Shown here piece after piece: positions 1-8,328 of a DNA stretch of 64,000 nt. The stretch's first letter is position 1. Every line of letters begins with the position of its first letter. Below the pieces are notes generated by a model that ran no database searches, was not told the origin of the DNA, and worked only from the letters and a program-made list of their open reading frames with translations. The position numbers and the translations under genes were made by a program. The stretch is from Marinicauda pacifica (GTDB taxonomy: Bacteria; Pseudomonadota; Alphaproteobacteria; Caulobacterales; Maricaulaceae), in NCBI RefSeq assembly GCF_004793635.1, contig NZ_SRXV01000001.1, positions 744,501 through 808,500 on the forward strand, written 5' to 3'.

Positions 1-856
1 CTTCGCCTTCGACCAGGACTTCCTCGATATCCTTGTCGTAGAGATCGCGGATCGCACGTTTGACCAGGTTGCCTTCCTCGTAGATGAGGGTCGGCGCCGT
101 CGACTGAAGCGTCAGCTCGCGGATCGTCTCCCACAACCGGATCAGATATTCGTAATCGCGCTTGACCTCGAGCTTGGTGCGCGACGCTCCGGCCGTCCGG
201 ATGATCAATCCCATGCCTTGCGGCACTTCGAGTTCGTTGACGATGCTCTTCAGGCGCTTGCGGTCCGAGGCAATCGCGATCTTGCGCGAAATGCCGCCGC
301 CGCGCGCCGTGTTCGGCATCAGCACGCAATAGCGTCCGGCCAGCGACAGATAGGTCGTCAGCGCGGCGCCCTTGTTGCCGCGTTCTTCCTTGGCGACCTG
401 GACCAGAAGGACCTGGCGGCGTTTGATGACTTCCTGGATCTTGTACTTGCGCAGGAGCTGGCGGCGTTTGCGGGCGGCTTCCTCGACAATTTCGTCGTCG
501 TCGTTATTTCCGACCGATTCGGTTTCGCCGTCTTCGACCTCGATCGGGTCGGCATTCAGCTCGCCCTCGATCTCGGCTTCAGCCTCGCGCAGCTTTTCGC
601 GATCCTCGAAGGGTATCTGGTAGTAGTCGGGGTGAATTTCGTTGAAGGCGAGGAAGCCGTGCTTGTTCCCGCCATATTCGACAAAACAGGCCTGGAGCGA
701 GGGTTCGACCCGCGTCACCTTGGCCAGATAGATATTTCCTCGAATTTGCTTCTTGGTGGATGATTCGAAGTCGAAATCTTCAACTCGGTTGGAGTCGACG
801 AGCACGACCCGGGTTTCCTCCGGGTGGCCGGCATCGATCAGCATTTTCTGCGGCAT
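1..856 (-). CDS. rne: Ribonuclease E, N-terminal part (cut by left window edge)
   Basis: Endoribonuclease of the RNase E/G family, the core of the RNA degradosome acting in mRNA decay and rRNA/tRNA processing. Reading inward from 856, the product begins MPQKMLIDAGHPEETR, the usual alphaproteobacterial RNase E start. It continues into an S1 RNA-binding domain (GNIYLAKVTRVEPSLQACFV, GGNKHGFL) interrupted by an acidic insertion at about residues 85-125, as is normal in alphaproteobacteria. An arginine/lysine-rich stretch and the RNase H-like domain follow (LPNTARGGGISRKI-type segment). About 285 codons are visible; the catalytic DNase I-like domain, Zn-link and degradosome scaffold lie outside. 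The ATG at 856-854 has GGAG about 10 nt upstream. It is transcribed divergently from the cell-wall amidase gene across a long leader. Confidence 0.95.
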   Translation of the reverse strand, partial: MPQKMLIDAGHPEETRVVLVDSNRVEDFDFESSTKKQIRGNIYLAKVTRVEPSLQACFVEYGGNKHGFLAFNEIHPDYYQIPFEDREKLREAEAEIEGELNADPIEVEDGETESVGNNDDDEIVEEAARKRRQLLRKYKIQEVIKRRQVLLVQVAKEERGNKGAALTTYLSLAGRYCVLMPNTARGGGISRKIAIASDRKRLKSIVNELEVPQGMGLIIRTAGASRTKLEVKRDYEYLIRLWETIRELTLQSTAPTLIYEEGNLVKRAIRDLYDKDIEEVLVEGE

Positions 857-1398
857 AAAAAGGGGCTCCATGCCATGCATCGACGTTTCCGCACGCAACG
901 GCGAGCGGAGTGGTCAGGCATTGGCTTTGCAGGGGGCGCGCGGCGTGGGACTCGCGGTTTGGTTTCAGCGATGTCGAACGCGCATGGCGCATTGGTGTAT
1001 TCCTTTGATGGCCCTTTGTTGCAGCGCGCTCCGAACGAGGGAGCCGGCGCGGGCCACCGGTGACTGGCGTTCTTCGCGTCCCTTTTGGATGTCCAGGCAA
1101 CGAGTGCTGCGGTACTGGACGGCGGGGCGCGTCGATAATGGTTTCGGCTCAACCGGCCCTGTCTGAAGGACGGACCGGACAGGTTGCAAGGATCACCCTG
1201 ATCAGGCCAAAGGCCCTCAAAAGTCAGAGACTCCTGCAACGGATGTCACAATGCACCATCTGCCTGACGATGAAAAGCACAGCGTGCCGTGTTAGACGTG
1301 GTACACGGTTCGCTAACCGAATCTAAAACAAAGCGCCCTATCGTTCCTGCTCACAGATCCGTTCAAACGGACATCCCGGATCGAGGCAGGTGGTGGTC
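857..1398. other. Long divergent intergenic region (rne leader / amiC promoter)
   Basis: About 540 bases separate the rne and amidase start codons. Open frames on both strands here have no recognisable protein character and look like GC-rich chance frames. RNase E genes in several bacteria carry long 5' leaders through which the enzyme regulates its own mRNA, so a long rne leader is a reasonable inference, but I see no specific conserved element. The amidase promoter should lie in the more AT-rich part around 1290-1340. Confidence 0.5.
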
Positions 1399-2637
1399 AT
1401 GGTCATAAAATCGCTCGCGAGAATTGTCGGCATTCTGGGCTCTGCCATTGCCGTGGCGGGACTGGGTGCCAGCGCGTTCGCGACTGATGTGACCGCAGTT
1501 CGCTTCGGCGCCCATGACACGTTCTCCAGGGTCGTGATCGAGGCCGACTCGCCGATCGAGTTCGATGCGTTTGTTCTGGCCGAACCCAATCCGCGCCTGG
1601 TGGTTTCTCTGCCGGGTGCTCAATGGCGCGTCAGCGGCCTCGACAACGGGCAAGGCCTCGGCCACGGGCTGTTCGAGGATTTCCGCTTCGACCCCTCGGG
1701 TCTCCACCCGCGCCTGGTTTTCAATCTGGACGGGCCCTCGCGTATCAATCAGGAAATGGTGCTCGATCCCACCGATGGCGGCTACCGCATGGTGATCGAC
1801 ATCAACCCGTCCACACAAGCCGATTTCATCGAAGCGGCCGGTTTTCCAGAGCGCAGCCAGACCCTGACCCAATTGCTTGCCGAGCATGCTCAGATCGATG
1901 CGCTGGCCGGGGTCTGCGAATCGCCCCGGATCGTGGTCGATGCCGGTCATGGCGGGCGCGATCCCGGGGCGCTGACGCGGTTCGGCGGCGGACATGAAGC
2001 CGACGTCAATCTGGCGGCGGCCCGGGTGCTGCGCGAATTGCTGGAGGCAACCGGCCGGTTCGAAGTCGTGATGACCCGCGAGAGCGATGTCTTCATCGAT
2101 CTCGAAGACCGGGTGCGGATCGCCCGGGCGGCGGAAGCGGACATGTTCGTGTCGCTGCATTCGGACGCGGCCGGATCGAGTTCTGCGCGCGGGGCGGCGG
2201 CCTATGTCCTTTCCAGCTCCGGTGTGAACCGCTCAAGGACGCGGGCCCGGCGAGAGGGCGACTGGTTCCTGCCTGACGCGGCAAACCGGCCCGATGAGGT
2301 CAATGAAATCCTGTTCGACATTTCGATGGGAGACAAGCTCAACCGCTCCTACCAGTTTGCCACCGAGCTTCTGTCAGAAGCGCGTTCGGTAACGCCCTTG
2401 TTGCGCGAACGTCCCGAGCATCGCGGATTCCTGGTGCTTCTGGATGCGCAGTTTCCCGCCGTGCTGTTTGAAATGGGCTTCCTGTCCAACGAGCAGGACA
2501 GCCGCAATCTGAACAGCGACGCCCATCGGCGCCGGCTCATGGCGTCGATCGTGAACGCGCTGGAAGATCATTTCCCGTCCTGCGGTCAGAGCCCAGGCGT
2601 GCAGTTTGCTGCGCGCACCGATGGCGCGGCCCGCTGA
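1399..2637 (+). CDS. amiC: N-acetylmuramoyl-L-alanine amidase, AmiC type
   Basis: Periplasmic zinc amidase that cuts the amide bond between MurNAc and L-Ala to split septal peptidoglycan during cell separation. The protein has a signal peptide ending near GASAFA, an N-terminal AMIN (peptidoglycan/septum targeting) domain, and a C-terminal Amidase_3 domain. Zinc ligands are visible as His in VVDAGHGGRDPG, Glu in GGHEADVNLA and His in VSLHSDA; the catalytic Glu is in LFEMGFLSN. I prefer the ATG at 1399 (412 residues), preceded by GAGGCAGGTGG, over an in-frame GTG three codons upstream that would overlap the Shine-Dalgarno sequence. It is followed after about 140 bases by PBP1a, so both genes probably serve the same envelope programme. 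Confidence 0.93.
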   Translation: MVIKSLARIVGILGSAIAVAGLGASAFATDVTAVRFGAHDTFSRVVIEADSPIEFDAFVLAEPNPRLVVSLPGAQWRVSGLDNGQGLGHGLFEDFRFDPSGLHPRLVFNLDGPSRINQEMVLDPTDGGYRMVIDINPSTQADFIEAAGFPERSQTLTQLLAEHAQIDALAGVCESPRIVVDAGHGGRDPGALTRFGGGHEADVNLAAARVLRELLEATGRFEVVMTRESDVFIDLEDRVRIARAAEADMFVSLHSDAAGSSSARGAAAYVLSSSGVNRSRTRARREGDWFLPDAANRPDEVNEILFDISMGDKLNRSYQFATELLSEARSVTPLLRERPEHRGFLVLLDAQFPAVLFEMGFLSNEQDSRNLNSDAHRRRLMASIVNALEDHFPSCGQSPGVQFAARTDGAAR

Positions 2638-2778
2638 CATTGCCCGTCAGCGCTGTTCTGGCAATCTGAGCCTCATTGGATTGAACCGCGAAGGCGGTCA
2701 TAATGCCGCCCAATCGCGCATTCACAACGCGCGGCGCCGAGGGCACGGTTTGTCGGCCGGCGGGTGCAAGAGGGCAGT

Positions 2779-5307
2779 ATGAAAGTATTCACCTGGAAGA
2801 ACGCGCTTCGCACGCTGATCTGGGGCGGCGCGACGGTTGGCGTTCTGGGCGTGGCCGCGATCATCGCGGTCGCGGTCTATGTCGTGCGCGTCACCGAGGA
2901 TCTGCCCGAGTATCAACAGCTTGCCGAGTACGAGCCGGCCATCATGAGCCGGGTCCATGCCGGCGACGGCTTGCTGATCGCCGAGTTTGCGCGGCAGCAA
3001 CGCGTCTTCGTGCCCATCGAGAATATCCCGCCGCTCGTAATCAACGCCTACCTGTCCGCTGAAGACAAGAATTTCTACAATCACGGCGGCGTCGACTTTT
3101 TCGGGATGGCGCGGGGCGGCTTGCGATCCGCAATCCAGATTGCGCGCGGGCAGGGCGGCCCTCTTCAATCGGGGTCGACGATCACGCAGCAGGTGGCCAA
3201 GAATTTCCTCTTCTCCGCCGATCAGCGGATCGAACGCAAGGTGCGCGAAATCGTGATCTCGCGGCGCATGGAGCGTGCCTTTACCAAGGATCAGATACTC
3301 GAGCTCTATCTCAATGAGATCTATCTGGGTAACCGGGCATATGGCGTTGCGGCAGCCGCGCTGAATTATTTCGGCAAGTCACTGGACGAGCTGGACCTTC
3401 ATGAGGCCGCATATCTGGCCGCTTTGCCCAAGGGCCCGTCCAACTACCATCCCGAGCGCGAGCGCGCCGCGGCCATCGGCCGGCGCAACTGGGTGCTCGA
3501 GCGCATGCACGCCAATGGTTACATCACGCGCGAAGAGATGAATGCCGCGCAGGCCATGCCGCTGGAAAGCGGAGAGCGCCTGTCCGGCTCGCAATACCTG
3601 GCGGCCAATTATTTCGTGGAGCAGGTCCGGCGGGAGGTTTTCGATCTCTACGGCGAGGACCAGCTTTACGATGGCGGTTTGTCCATTCGCACCACGCTGG
3701 ACACGACCATGCAGCTGACTGCGCGCCGTGCGCTCCGCAACGGACTTGAGGCGTATGACCGGCGTCACGGGTATCGCGGGCCGCTCACACACTTCGACAG
3801 CATGGAATCCTGGCGCGACCAGCTGGCCGAGTTCACGCCGCCACCCGATCTGGACGAGACCTGGACCGTGGCGGTGGTCACCGGCCTGTCTTCGAGCGCG
3901 GCAGAGGTCGGCCTGCTGAGCGGCGAACGCGGGTCGATTTCGCTGGAGGCGCTGGGGTGGGCACGCGAGCCGTTGACCCGTGAGGACGGGTTTCCGGCTC
4001 TGGGAGCACAGATCACGGCGCCGTCCGCCATGTTGTCAGAAGGCGACGTGATCCTGGTCGAGCCTTTGCGGGCCGACATGGCAGAGGATGCCGAAGACCT
4101 GCCGCCGGCGGATGCCTATGGTTTGCGGCAGGTTCCCGAGGTGAACGGCGGCATTATCGCGATTGACCCCTATACCGGCCGCGTGCTGGCCATGGTCGGG
4201 GGGTATTCGTTCGAGCAAAGCGAGTTCAACCGCGCCACACAGGCGCGCCGTCAGCCCGGTTCCTCGTTCAAGCCCTTCGTCTACGCCGCAGCCTTGTTGA
4301 ATGGCTGGACCCCGGCGAGCATCATTCTTGACGCGCCCTTTGTCGCTTCCGGCGATAGCGAGATGCGCTTCTACCGGCCTCAGAACTACTCGAACGAGTT
4401 TTATGGCCCGTCCCCCTTGCGTCTGGGACTTGAGCTGTCGCGCAACGTGATGACGGTGCGTCTGGCCCAGGATCTCGGGCTGGCCCCGATCGTCCAGATC
4501 GGCGAGGATTTCCGTCTCTACGATCAGGTGCAGCCAAATCTCTCCATGGCGCTTGGCGCCAGCGAGACGACGCTCTTCAGGCTGGTGGCGGCTTACTCTG
4601 CACTCGTGAACGGCGGGCGCTACATCGAGCCGACCCTGCTGGACCGCGTTCAATCGCGATCCGGTGAAACGATCTACGTTCACGATCAGCGCTCGTGCGA
4701 AGGCTGTGACGTTGAGGAATGGGGCCCGGAGGTCGAAGAGCCTGATCTGCCGGTGCTAGGCGAGCGTGTGATCGACGAGGTCACGGCATTCCAGGTCGTG
4801 CACATGCTGGAAGGCGTTGTCGAACGCGGGACTGGCGCGCGTCTGCGGGCGCTGGGCCGTCCGTTGGGGGGCAAGACCGGCACCACAAACGATTTTCGCG
4901 ATGCCTGGTTTGTGGGCTTTGGACCGGACCTGATCGCGGCAACCTATGTGGGCTTCGACACACCCCGGCCGCTGGGTTCGGGCGAAGCCGGTAGCCGGGT
5001 TGCGGTTCCCATCGTGCAGGAATTCCTCGAGTCGGCTCTGCAGGATTACCCGGCTGCGCCCTTCCGCGTGCCCGAGGGCGTGCGATTTGTGCCCATCGAC
5101 CGGCAGACCGGCGAACCGTCCGTCATCGGGCGTCCGTTCACGATCATGGAGGCGTTCAAGCCGGGTACCGAGCCGACCCGCGGCCAGAGCGCAGCGGAGG
5201 AAAGCCTGTCCTTTGGCAGTGGCGCTCTGGGCGGGCGCACCCCGGAGGAGGAGCCTGACTCTGGCAGCGAAGAAGATGAAGAGGACGATCTGAGCGGCTT
5301 GTATTAG
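2779..5307 (+). CDS. mrcA: Penicillin-binding protein 1A (bifunctional class A PBP)
   Basis: Inner-membrane peptidoglycan synthase that polymerises lipid II and cross-links peptides in the periplasm. From the ATG at 2779 (AGAGGG just upstream) the protein is 842 residues with one N-terminal membrane anchor (about residues 12-36). The GT51 glycosyltransferase domain shows SAEDKNFYNHGG with catalytic Glu near residue 95, and QSGSTITQQVAKN. The transpeptidase domain has the serine motif SSFK (about 495-498), SRN (about 554-556) and KTGT (about 699-702). An OB-like segment lies between them, as in MrcA. The C terminus is a very acidic Glu/Asp tail (from about residue 825), a variable feature. A GTG five codons earlier is in frame, but the ribosome-binding site fits the ATG better. 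Confidence 0.95.
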   Translation: MKVFTWKNALRTLIWGGATVGVLGVAAIIAVAVYVVRVTEDLPEYQQLAEYEPAIMSRVHAGDGLLIAEFARQQRVFVPIENIPPLVINAYLSAEDKNFYNHGGVDFFGMARGGLRSAIQIARGQGGPLQSGSTITQQVAKNFLFSADQRIERKVREIVISRRMERAFTKDQILELYLNEIYLGNRAYGVAAAALNYFGKSLDELDLHEAAYLAALPKGPSNYHPERERAAAIGRRNWVLERMHANGYITREEMNAAQAMPLESGERLSGSQYLAANYFVEQVRREVFDLYGEDQLYDGGLSIRTTLDTTMQLTARRALRNGLEAYDRRHGYRGPLTHFDSMESWRDQLAEFTPPPDLDETWTVAVVTGLSSSAAEVGLLSGERGSISLEALGWAREPLTREDGFPALGAQITAPSAMLSEGDVILVEPLRADMAEDAEDLPPADAYGLRQVPEVNGGIIAIDPYTGRVLAMVGGYSFEQSEFNRATQARRQPGSSFKPFVYAAALLNGWTPASIILDAPFVASGDSEMRFYRPQNYSNEFYGPSPLRLGLELSRNVMTVRLAQDLGLAPIVQIGEDFRLYDQVQPNLSMALGASETTLFRLVAAYSALVNGGRYIEPTLLDRVQSRSGETIYVHDQRSCEGCDVEEWGPEVEEPDLPVLGERVIDEVTAFQVVHMLEGVVERGTGARLRALGRPLGGKTGTTNDFRDAWFVGFGPDLIAATYVGFDTPRPLGSGEAGSRVAVPIVQEFLESALQDYPAAPFRVPEGVRFVPIDRQTGEPSVIGRPFTIMEAFKPGTEPTRGQSAAEESLSFGSGALGGRTPEEEPDSGSEEDEEDDLSGLY

Positions 5308-5372
5308 CGGCTCAGTCTCGCTATCCCGCGCCCTTCCGATTTCTCTGTTCCATCGCGTGAGGAGCTCTGCCC

Positions 5373-6486
5373 ATGCGCGCCGAAATGACCGCCCTCAATC
5401 AAGCCATCCAGCAGTCGAGTGAACTGCTGAGGAGGCGTCTTTGACTGGGATACAGCCCAGAAACGACTCGATGAACTGAACGCGAAAGCTGAAGACCCCT
5501 CGCTCTGGAACCGGCCAACCGAAGCCCAGGCGCTCATGAAGGAGCGCAACAAGCTGGACGCCGCCATGACAGAAGTGCGCGAGATCGAGGCCGAGCTCGA
5601 AAGCACGCTGGAAGTTGCCGAACTGGCTGAGATGGAGGACGATTCCTCCCTACTCGATGAAGCAGAGCAGGCGTTGAAGGCGCTTGCCGACCGTGCGCGT
5701 CGGGCGGAGTTACAGGCCTTGCTGTCCGGAGAAGCGGACGCGAACAGCTCGTTCGTGGAGATCCATCCGGGTGCGGGCGGCACGGAGGCCCAGGACTGGG
5801 CGTCGATGCTGGCGCGCATGTACTCGCGCTGGGCACACAGCTCGGGCTTCAAGGTCGATGTGATCGAGGAACAGGCCGGCGAGGAAGCCGGGCTCAAATC
5901 GGTGACTCTGCATGTGAAAGGCGAGAACGCCTATGGCTGGCTTAAGAATGAAGCCGGCATTCACCGCCTCGTACGGATATCTCCGTTCGACAGTTCCGGA
6001 CGCCGCCATACCAGCTTCGCCAGCGTCTGGGTCTATCCCGAAATCGACGAGAACATCGAAATCGAGATCGCGGAGAAGGATGTGCGCACCGACACGTTCC
6101 GCGCCTCCGGCGCTGGCGGTCAGCACATCAACAAAACCGATTCTGCCATTCGCTTGACCCATGTGCCCTCAGGCATCGTGGTTCAGTGTCAGGCCGACCG
6201 GTCGCAGCACAAGAACCGGGCGACCGCCTGGAACATGCTGCGTGCGCGGCTGTATGAGCTCGAACTTCAAAAGCGGGAGGAAGCTGCGCAGGCGGAAGCC
6301 GATTCCAAAACCGAAATCGGTTGGGGTCACCAGATTCGATCCTACGTTCTTCAGCCCTATCAGATGGTCAAGGACCTTCGCACGAACGTAGAGACCTCTG
6401 ACACGCAGGGCGTGCTGGACGGCGACCTTGATGACTTCATGGCCGCCGCGCTCGCTGCACGCGTTGGAGTAGAAGACGAGTCCTGA
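5373..6486 (+). CDS. prfB: Peptide chain release factor 2 with programmed +1 frameshift
   Basis: RF2 releases nascent peptides at UGA and UAA stops. Frame zero starts at ATG 5373 (GTGAGGAG upstream) and runs 23 codons to CTT TGA at 5439-5444. Translation must skip T5442 and resume at GAC 5443, giving a 370-residue protein, the normal RF2 length (E. coli 365). The downstream frame carries the stop-recognition tripeptide SPF (RISPFDSSG) and the peptidyl-tRNA hydrolysis motif GGQ ([11 protein letters not shown], about residues 248-250). Coordinates therefore describe a join of 5373-5441 and 5443-6486. Reading only from the internal Met at 5536 would lose about 54 N-terminal residues. It follows PBP1a by 65 bases. 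Confidence 0.95.
5430..5445 (+). promoter_or_regulatory. prfB programmed +1 ribosomal frameshift site
   Basis: The sequence AGGAGG-CGT-CTT-TGA-C has the exact architecture of the classical RF2 autoregulatory site: an internal Shine-Dalgarno sequence three bases before a slippery CTT, then an in-frame UGA followed by C. When RF2 is scarce the slow UGA decoding allows the P-site tRNA to slip from CUU to UUU; when RF2 is abundant termination yields a 23-residue peptide. The spacing (three bases between AGGAGG and CTT) matches the known optimum. Function is inferred from family knowledge. Confidence 0.93.
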
Positions 6487-6580
6487 CGTGTGTGCGCCGG
6501 GGAGGATAGCGAACGCAATCCGCATAAATCTCCGGGACGTCACCCGCTGCGATCGCATTTTTAGGCTTTAGGACAAGACA

Positions 6581-7567
6581 ATGCTTGAGACATGGCTTCC
6601 GCTTCTGGGAGGTTTGATCTTCCTCATTCTGGGTGGGGACCTCCTGGTGCGCGGCGCCGTTGGCGTGGCAGAGCGCCTCGGCGTCTCACCGCTCGTCATC
6701 GGACTGACGCTGGTCGGGTTCGGCACGTCCATGCCTGAACTTGTCACATCGGTTCAGGCTGCTCTGGCGGACTCACCCGGAATTGCGTTCGGCAACATCG
6801 TGGGCTCCAACATTGCCAACATCCTGCTGATCGCAGGCGTGTCTGCGGTTATCTTCCCCATTGCGGTCGCATCGTCAGCGTTGAAGCGCGATGCAGTCGT
6901 GATGCTGGCCGTGGCTGTCGGCTTCGCGGTGCTGGCGGCGCTCATGCCCATGGGACGGATTGCCGGCGCGGTCTTTTTGGTCGGGCTCGTTGCATACATC
7001 TACCTCGCCTTTCAACAGGAGCGCAGCGCCGCCGGGCACGGGGCGGTCTTTGACAAGAGTGCGGCCCTTCAGGCAGCCGACCCGGCCCTCGAACCGGGAA
7101 ATCCGGCGCGGCGCGACCGATCCGTATTCGTTGCCTTGCTGATTGCTGTCGCGGGGCTTGTCCTGGTGGTGGTGGGCGGGTCTTTCCTCGTGAGGGGCGC
7201 TGTCTCTCTCGCGCAAGCCTTCGCCATCCCCGAAACGGTAATCGGCCTGACCATCGTGGCGGTCGGGACCTCGATGCCGGAACTGGTCACGTCCGTGATC
7301 GCGGCGCTGAAGCGGCAGGGCGACGTGGCCTTCGGCAATATTGTCGGCTCGAATATCTACAATATTCTGGGAATTGGCGGCACGACCGCCCTGATCGCCC
7401 CAAGTACGGTCCCCCAGCAGATTGTGGGGTTCGACAATCTCATAATGGTCGGGGTTTCAGCGTTGCTGCTCGTCTTCGCCGCGACCGGCCTGCGCGTGGC
7501 GCGATGGGAGGGGTTGGTCCTGCTCGCCAGCTACGGCGTCTACCTGTTCCTGATCTGGCCAAAATAG
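6581..7567 (+). CDS. Calcium/sodium antiporter, YrbG/CaCA family
   Basis: Inner-membrane cation exchanger of the Ca2+:cation antiporter family, 328 residues and about ten hydrophobic segments. Two inverted alpha-repeats are plain: GFGTSMPELVTS with GNIVGSNIANI in the N-terminal half, and AVGTSMPELVTS with GNIVGSNIYNI in the C-terminal half. Their acidic and Asn/Ser residues form the ion-binding centre in this family. A hydrophilic loop (about residues 150-175) separates the halves. It stands about 95 bases after prfB on the same strand and converges with the bactofilin operon at a strong terminator. Substrate specificity (Ca2+ with Na+ or K+) cannot be read from sequence. Confidence 0.88.
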   Translation: MLETWLPLLGGLIFLILGGDLLVRGAVGVAERLGVSPLVIGLTLVGFGTSMPELVTSVQAALADSPGIAFGNIVGSNIANILLIAGVSAVIFPIAVASSALKRDAVVMLAVAVGFAVLAALMPMGRIAGAVFLVGLVAYIYLAFQQERSAAGHGAVFDKSAALQAADPALEPGNPARRDRSVFVALLIAVAGLVLVVVGGSFLVRGAVSLAQAFAIPETVIGLTIVAVGTSMPELVTSVIAALKRQGDVAFGNIVGSNIYNILGIGGTTALIAPSTVPQQIVGFDNLIMVGVSALLLVFAATGLRVARWEGLVLLASYGVYLFLIWPK

Positions 7568-7627
7568 ACCGGGCGGTCATTTTCAGGCTGGACCGCCGAC
7601 CACCGAAATCGCGTCTCCGGAACGCAG

Positions 7628-7669
7628 AACGCCCGCCCGCGCCGATCTGAAGGGGCGCGGGCGGGCGTT
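7628..7669. terminator. Bidirectional intrinsic terminator between convergent genes
   Basis: A perfect 16-bp stem (7628-7643 pairing with 7654-7669) with a 10-base loop. It sits midway between the antiporter stop at 7567 and the bactofilin stop at 7705. The T tracts on both sides are short, but stem length and position make termination the simplest reading. Confidence 0.75.
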
Positions 7670-7704
7670 GATCGTTTGCGGTCTCCGCGCGGGATCGCGG
7701 AGCG

Positions 7705-8328
7705 TCAGGAGGCCTTGAACGGGTCGGAACCGGCGCCTGCCTTGGGCTTCGAATCGCCGAACACCGAGCCTGAGCTGCTGCCGCTTGCCGCGCTGGCGCT
7801 TTTCGGGGCCGGCGGTGCGGATGGCGGCGTGCTGGAGTCCTGCGGCTTGGGAGCGCTCTGAGCAGCGGGCTGGGCCGCCGCCTTGGTGCTGGAAGACTTG
7901 TCGCTCAGCGGGTCTGAATCGCGGCGGCAATGACCGTCGAAATACGCACCGCTCTCGATCGCCAGCGTGGCATGCACGATGTCGCCGTCGATCCGGGCGG
8001 TGGAGGCCAGCTGGACCTGACGGGCGCGAATTGAGCCTTCGATCCGGCCGCGCACGATGACGGAGTCAGCCACGACTTCTCCGTGGACCGAGGCTTCTTC
8101 GCCAATGGTGAGCGTCCCGGCGCGGACGTCGCCACGCACTTCGCCATCAAGCTGGACCTCGCCTTCGGAACTGATCGACCCGGTGATGACCAGGTCGGAG
8201 CTCAGGATGGATGGGGCTTGCGCTTTCATGGCCGACCTTTTCGATTGCACCGGCGCATGGCCAGCCTGGGGTGGAGGGTTATGGGCGGTGGTAGTAGTAG
8301 TGGTAGGAGTCTCTTTTTTACTGAACAT
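7705..8328 (-). CDS. Bactofilin (BacA-like cytoskeletal polymer)
   Basis: Bactofilins are beta-helical proteins that self-assemble into membrane-associated filaments and place cell-wall enzymes, for example at stalk bases. The 207-residue protein has a short disordered N terminus with a Thr run, then the bactofilin (DUF583) core at about residues 40-140. This core shows repeating hydrophobic six-residue turns (LVITGSISSEGEVQLDGEV, GTLTIGEEASVHGEVVAD). A low-complexity Ala/Ser/Lys/Pro tail follows. It overlaps the 3' end of the M23 peptidase gene by 11 bases in the same direction, so the two are co-translated. That pairing is the known bacA-lmdC arrangement of Hyphomonas. Confidence 0.88.
   Translation of the reverse strand: MFSKKETPTTTTTTAHNPPPQAGHAPVQSKRSAMKAQAPSILSSDLVITGSISSEGEVQLDGEVRGDVRAGTLTIGEEASVHGEVVADSVIVRGRIEGSIRARQVQLASTARIDGDIVHATLAIESGAYFDGHCRRDSDPLSDKSSSTKAAAQPAAQSAPKPQDSSTPPSAPPAPKSASAASGSSSGSVFGDSKPKAGAGSDPFKAS

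Noticed and set aside
753-1326. Several overlapping open frames in the rne-amiC gap on both strands
   Set aside because: Arg/Ser/Ala-rich translations without motifs or ribosome-binding sites, overlapping each other; they look like chance frames in GC-rich non-coding DNA.
5536-6486. A complete prfB starting at the internal ATG at 5536
   Set aside because: It would lack the N-terminal domain of RF2; the upstream CTT-TGA-C frameshift site with internal Shine-Dalgarno explains the full-length 370-residue protein.
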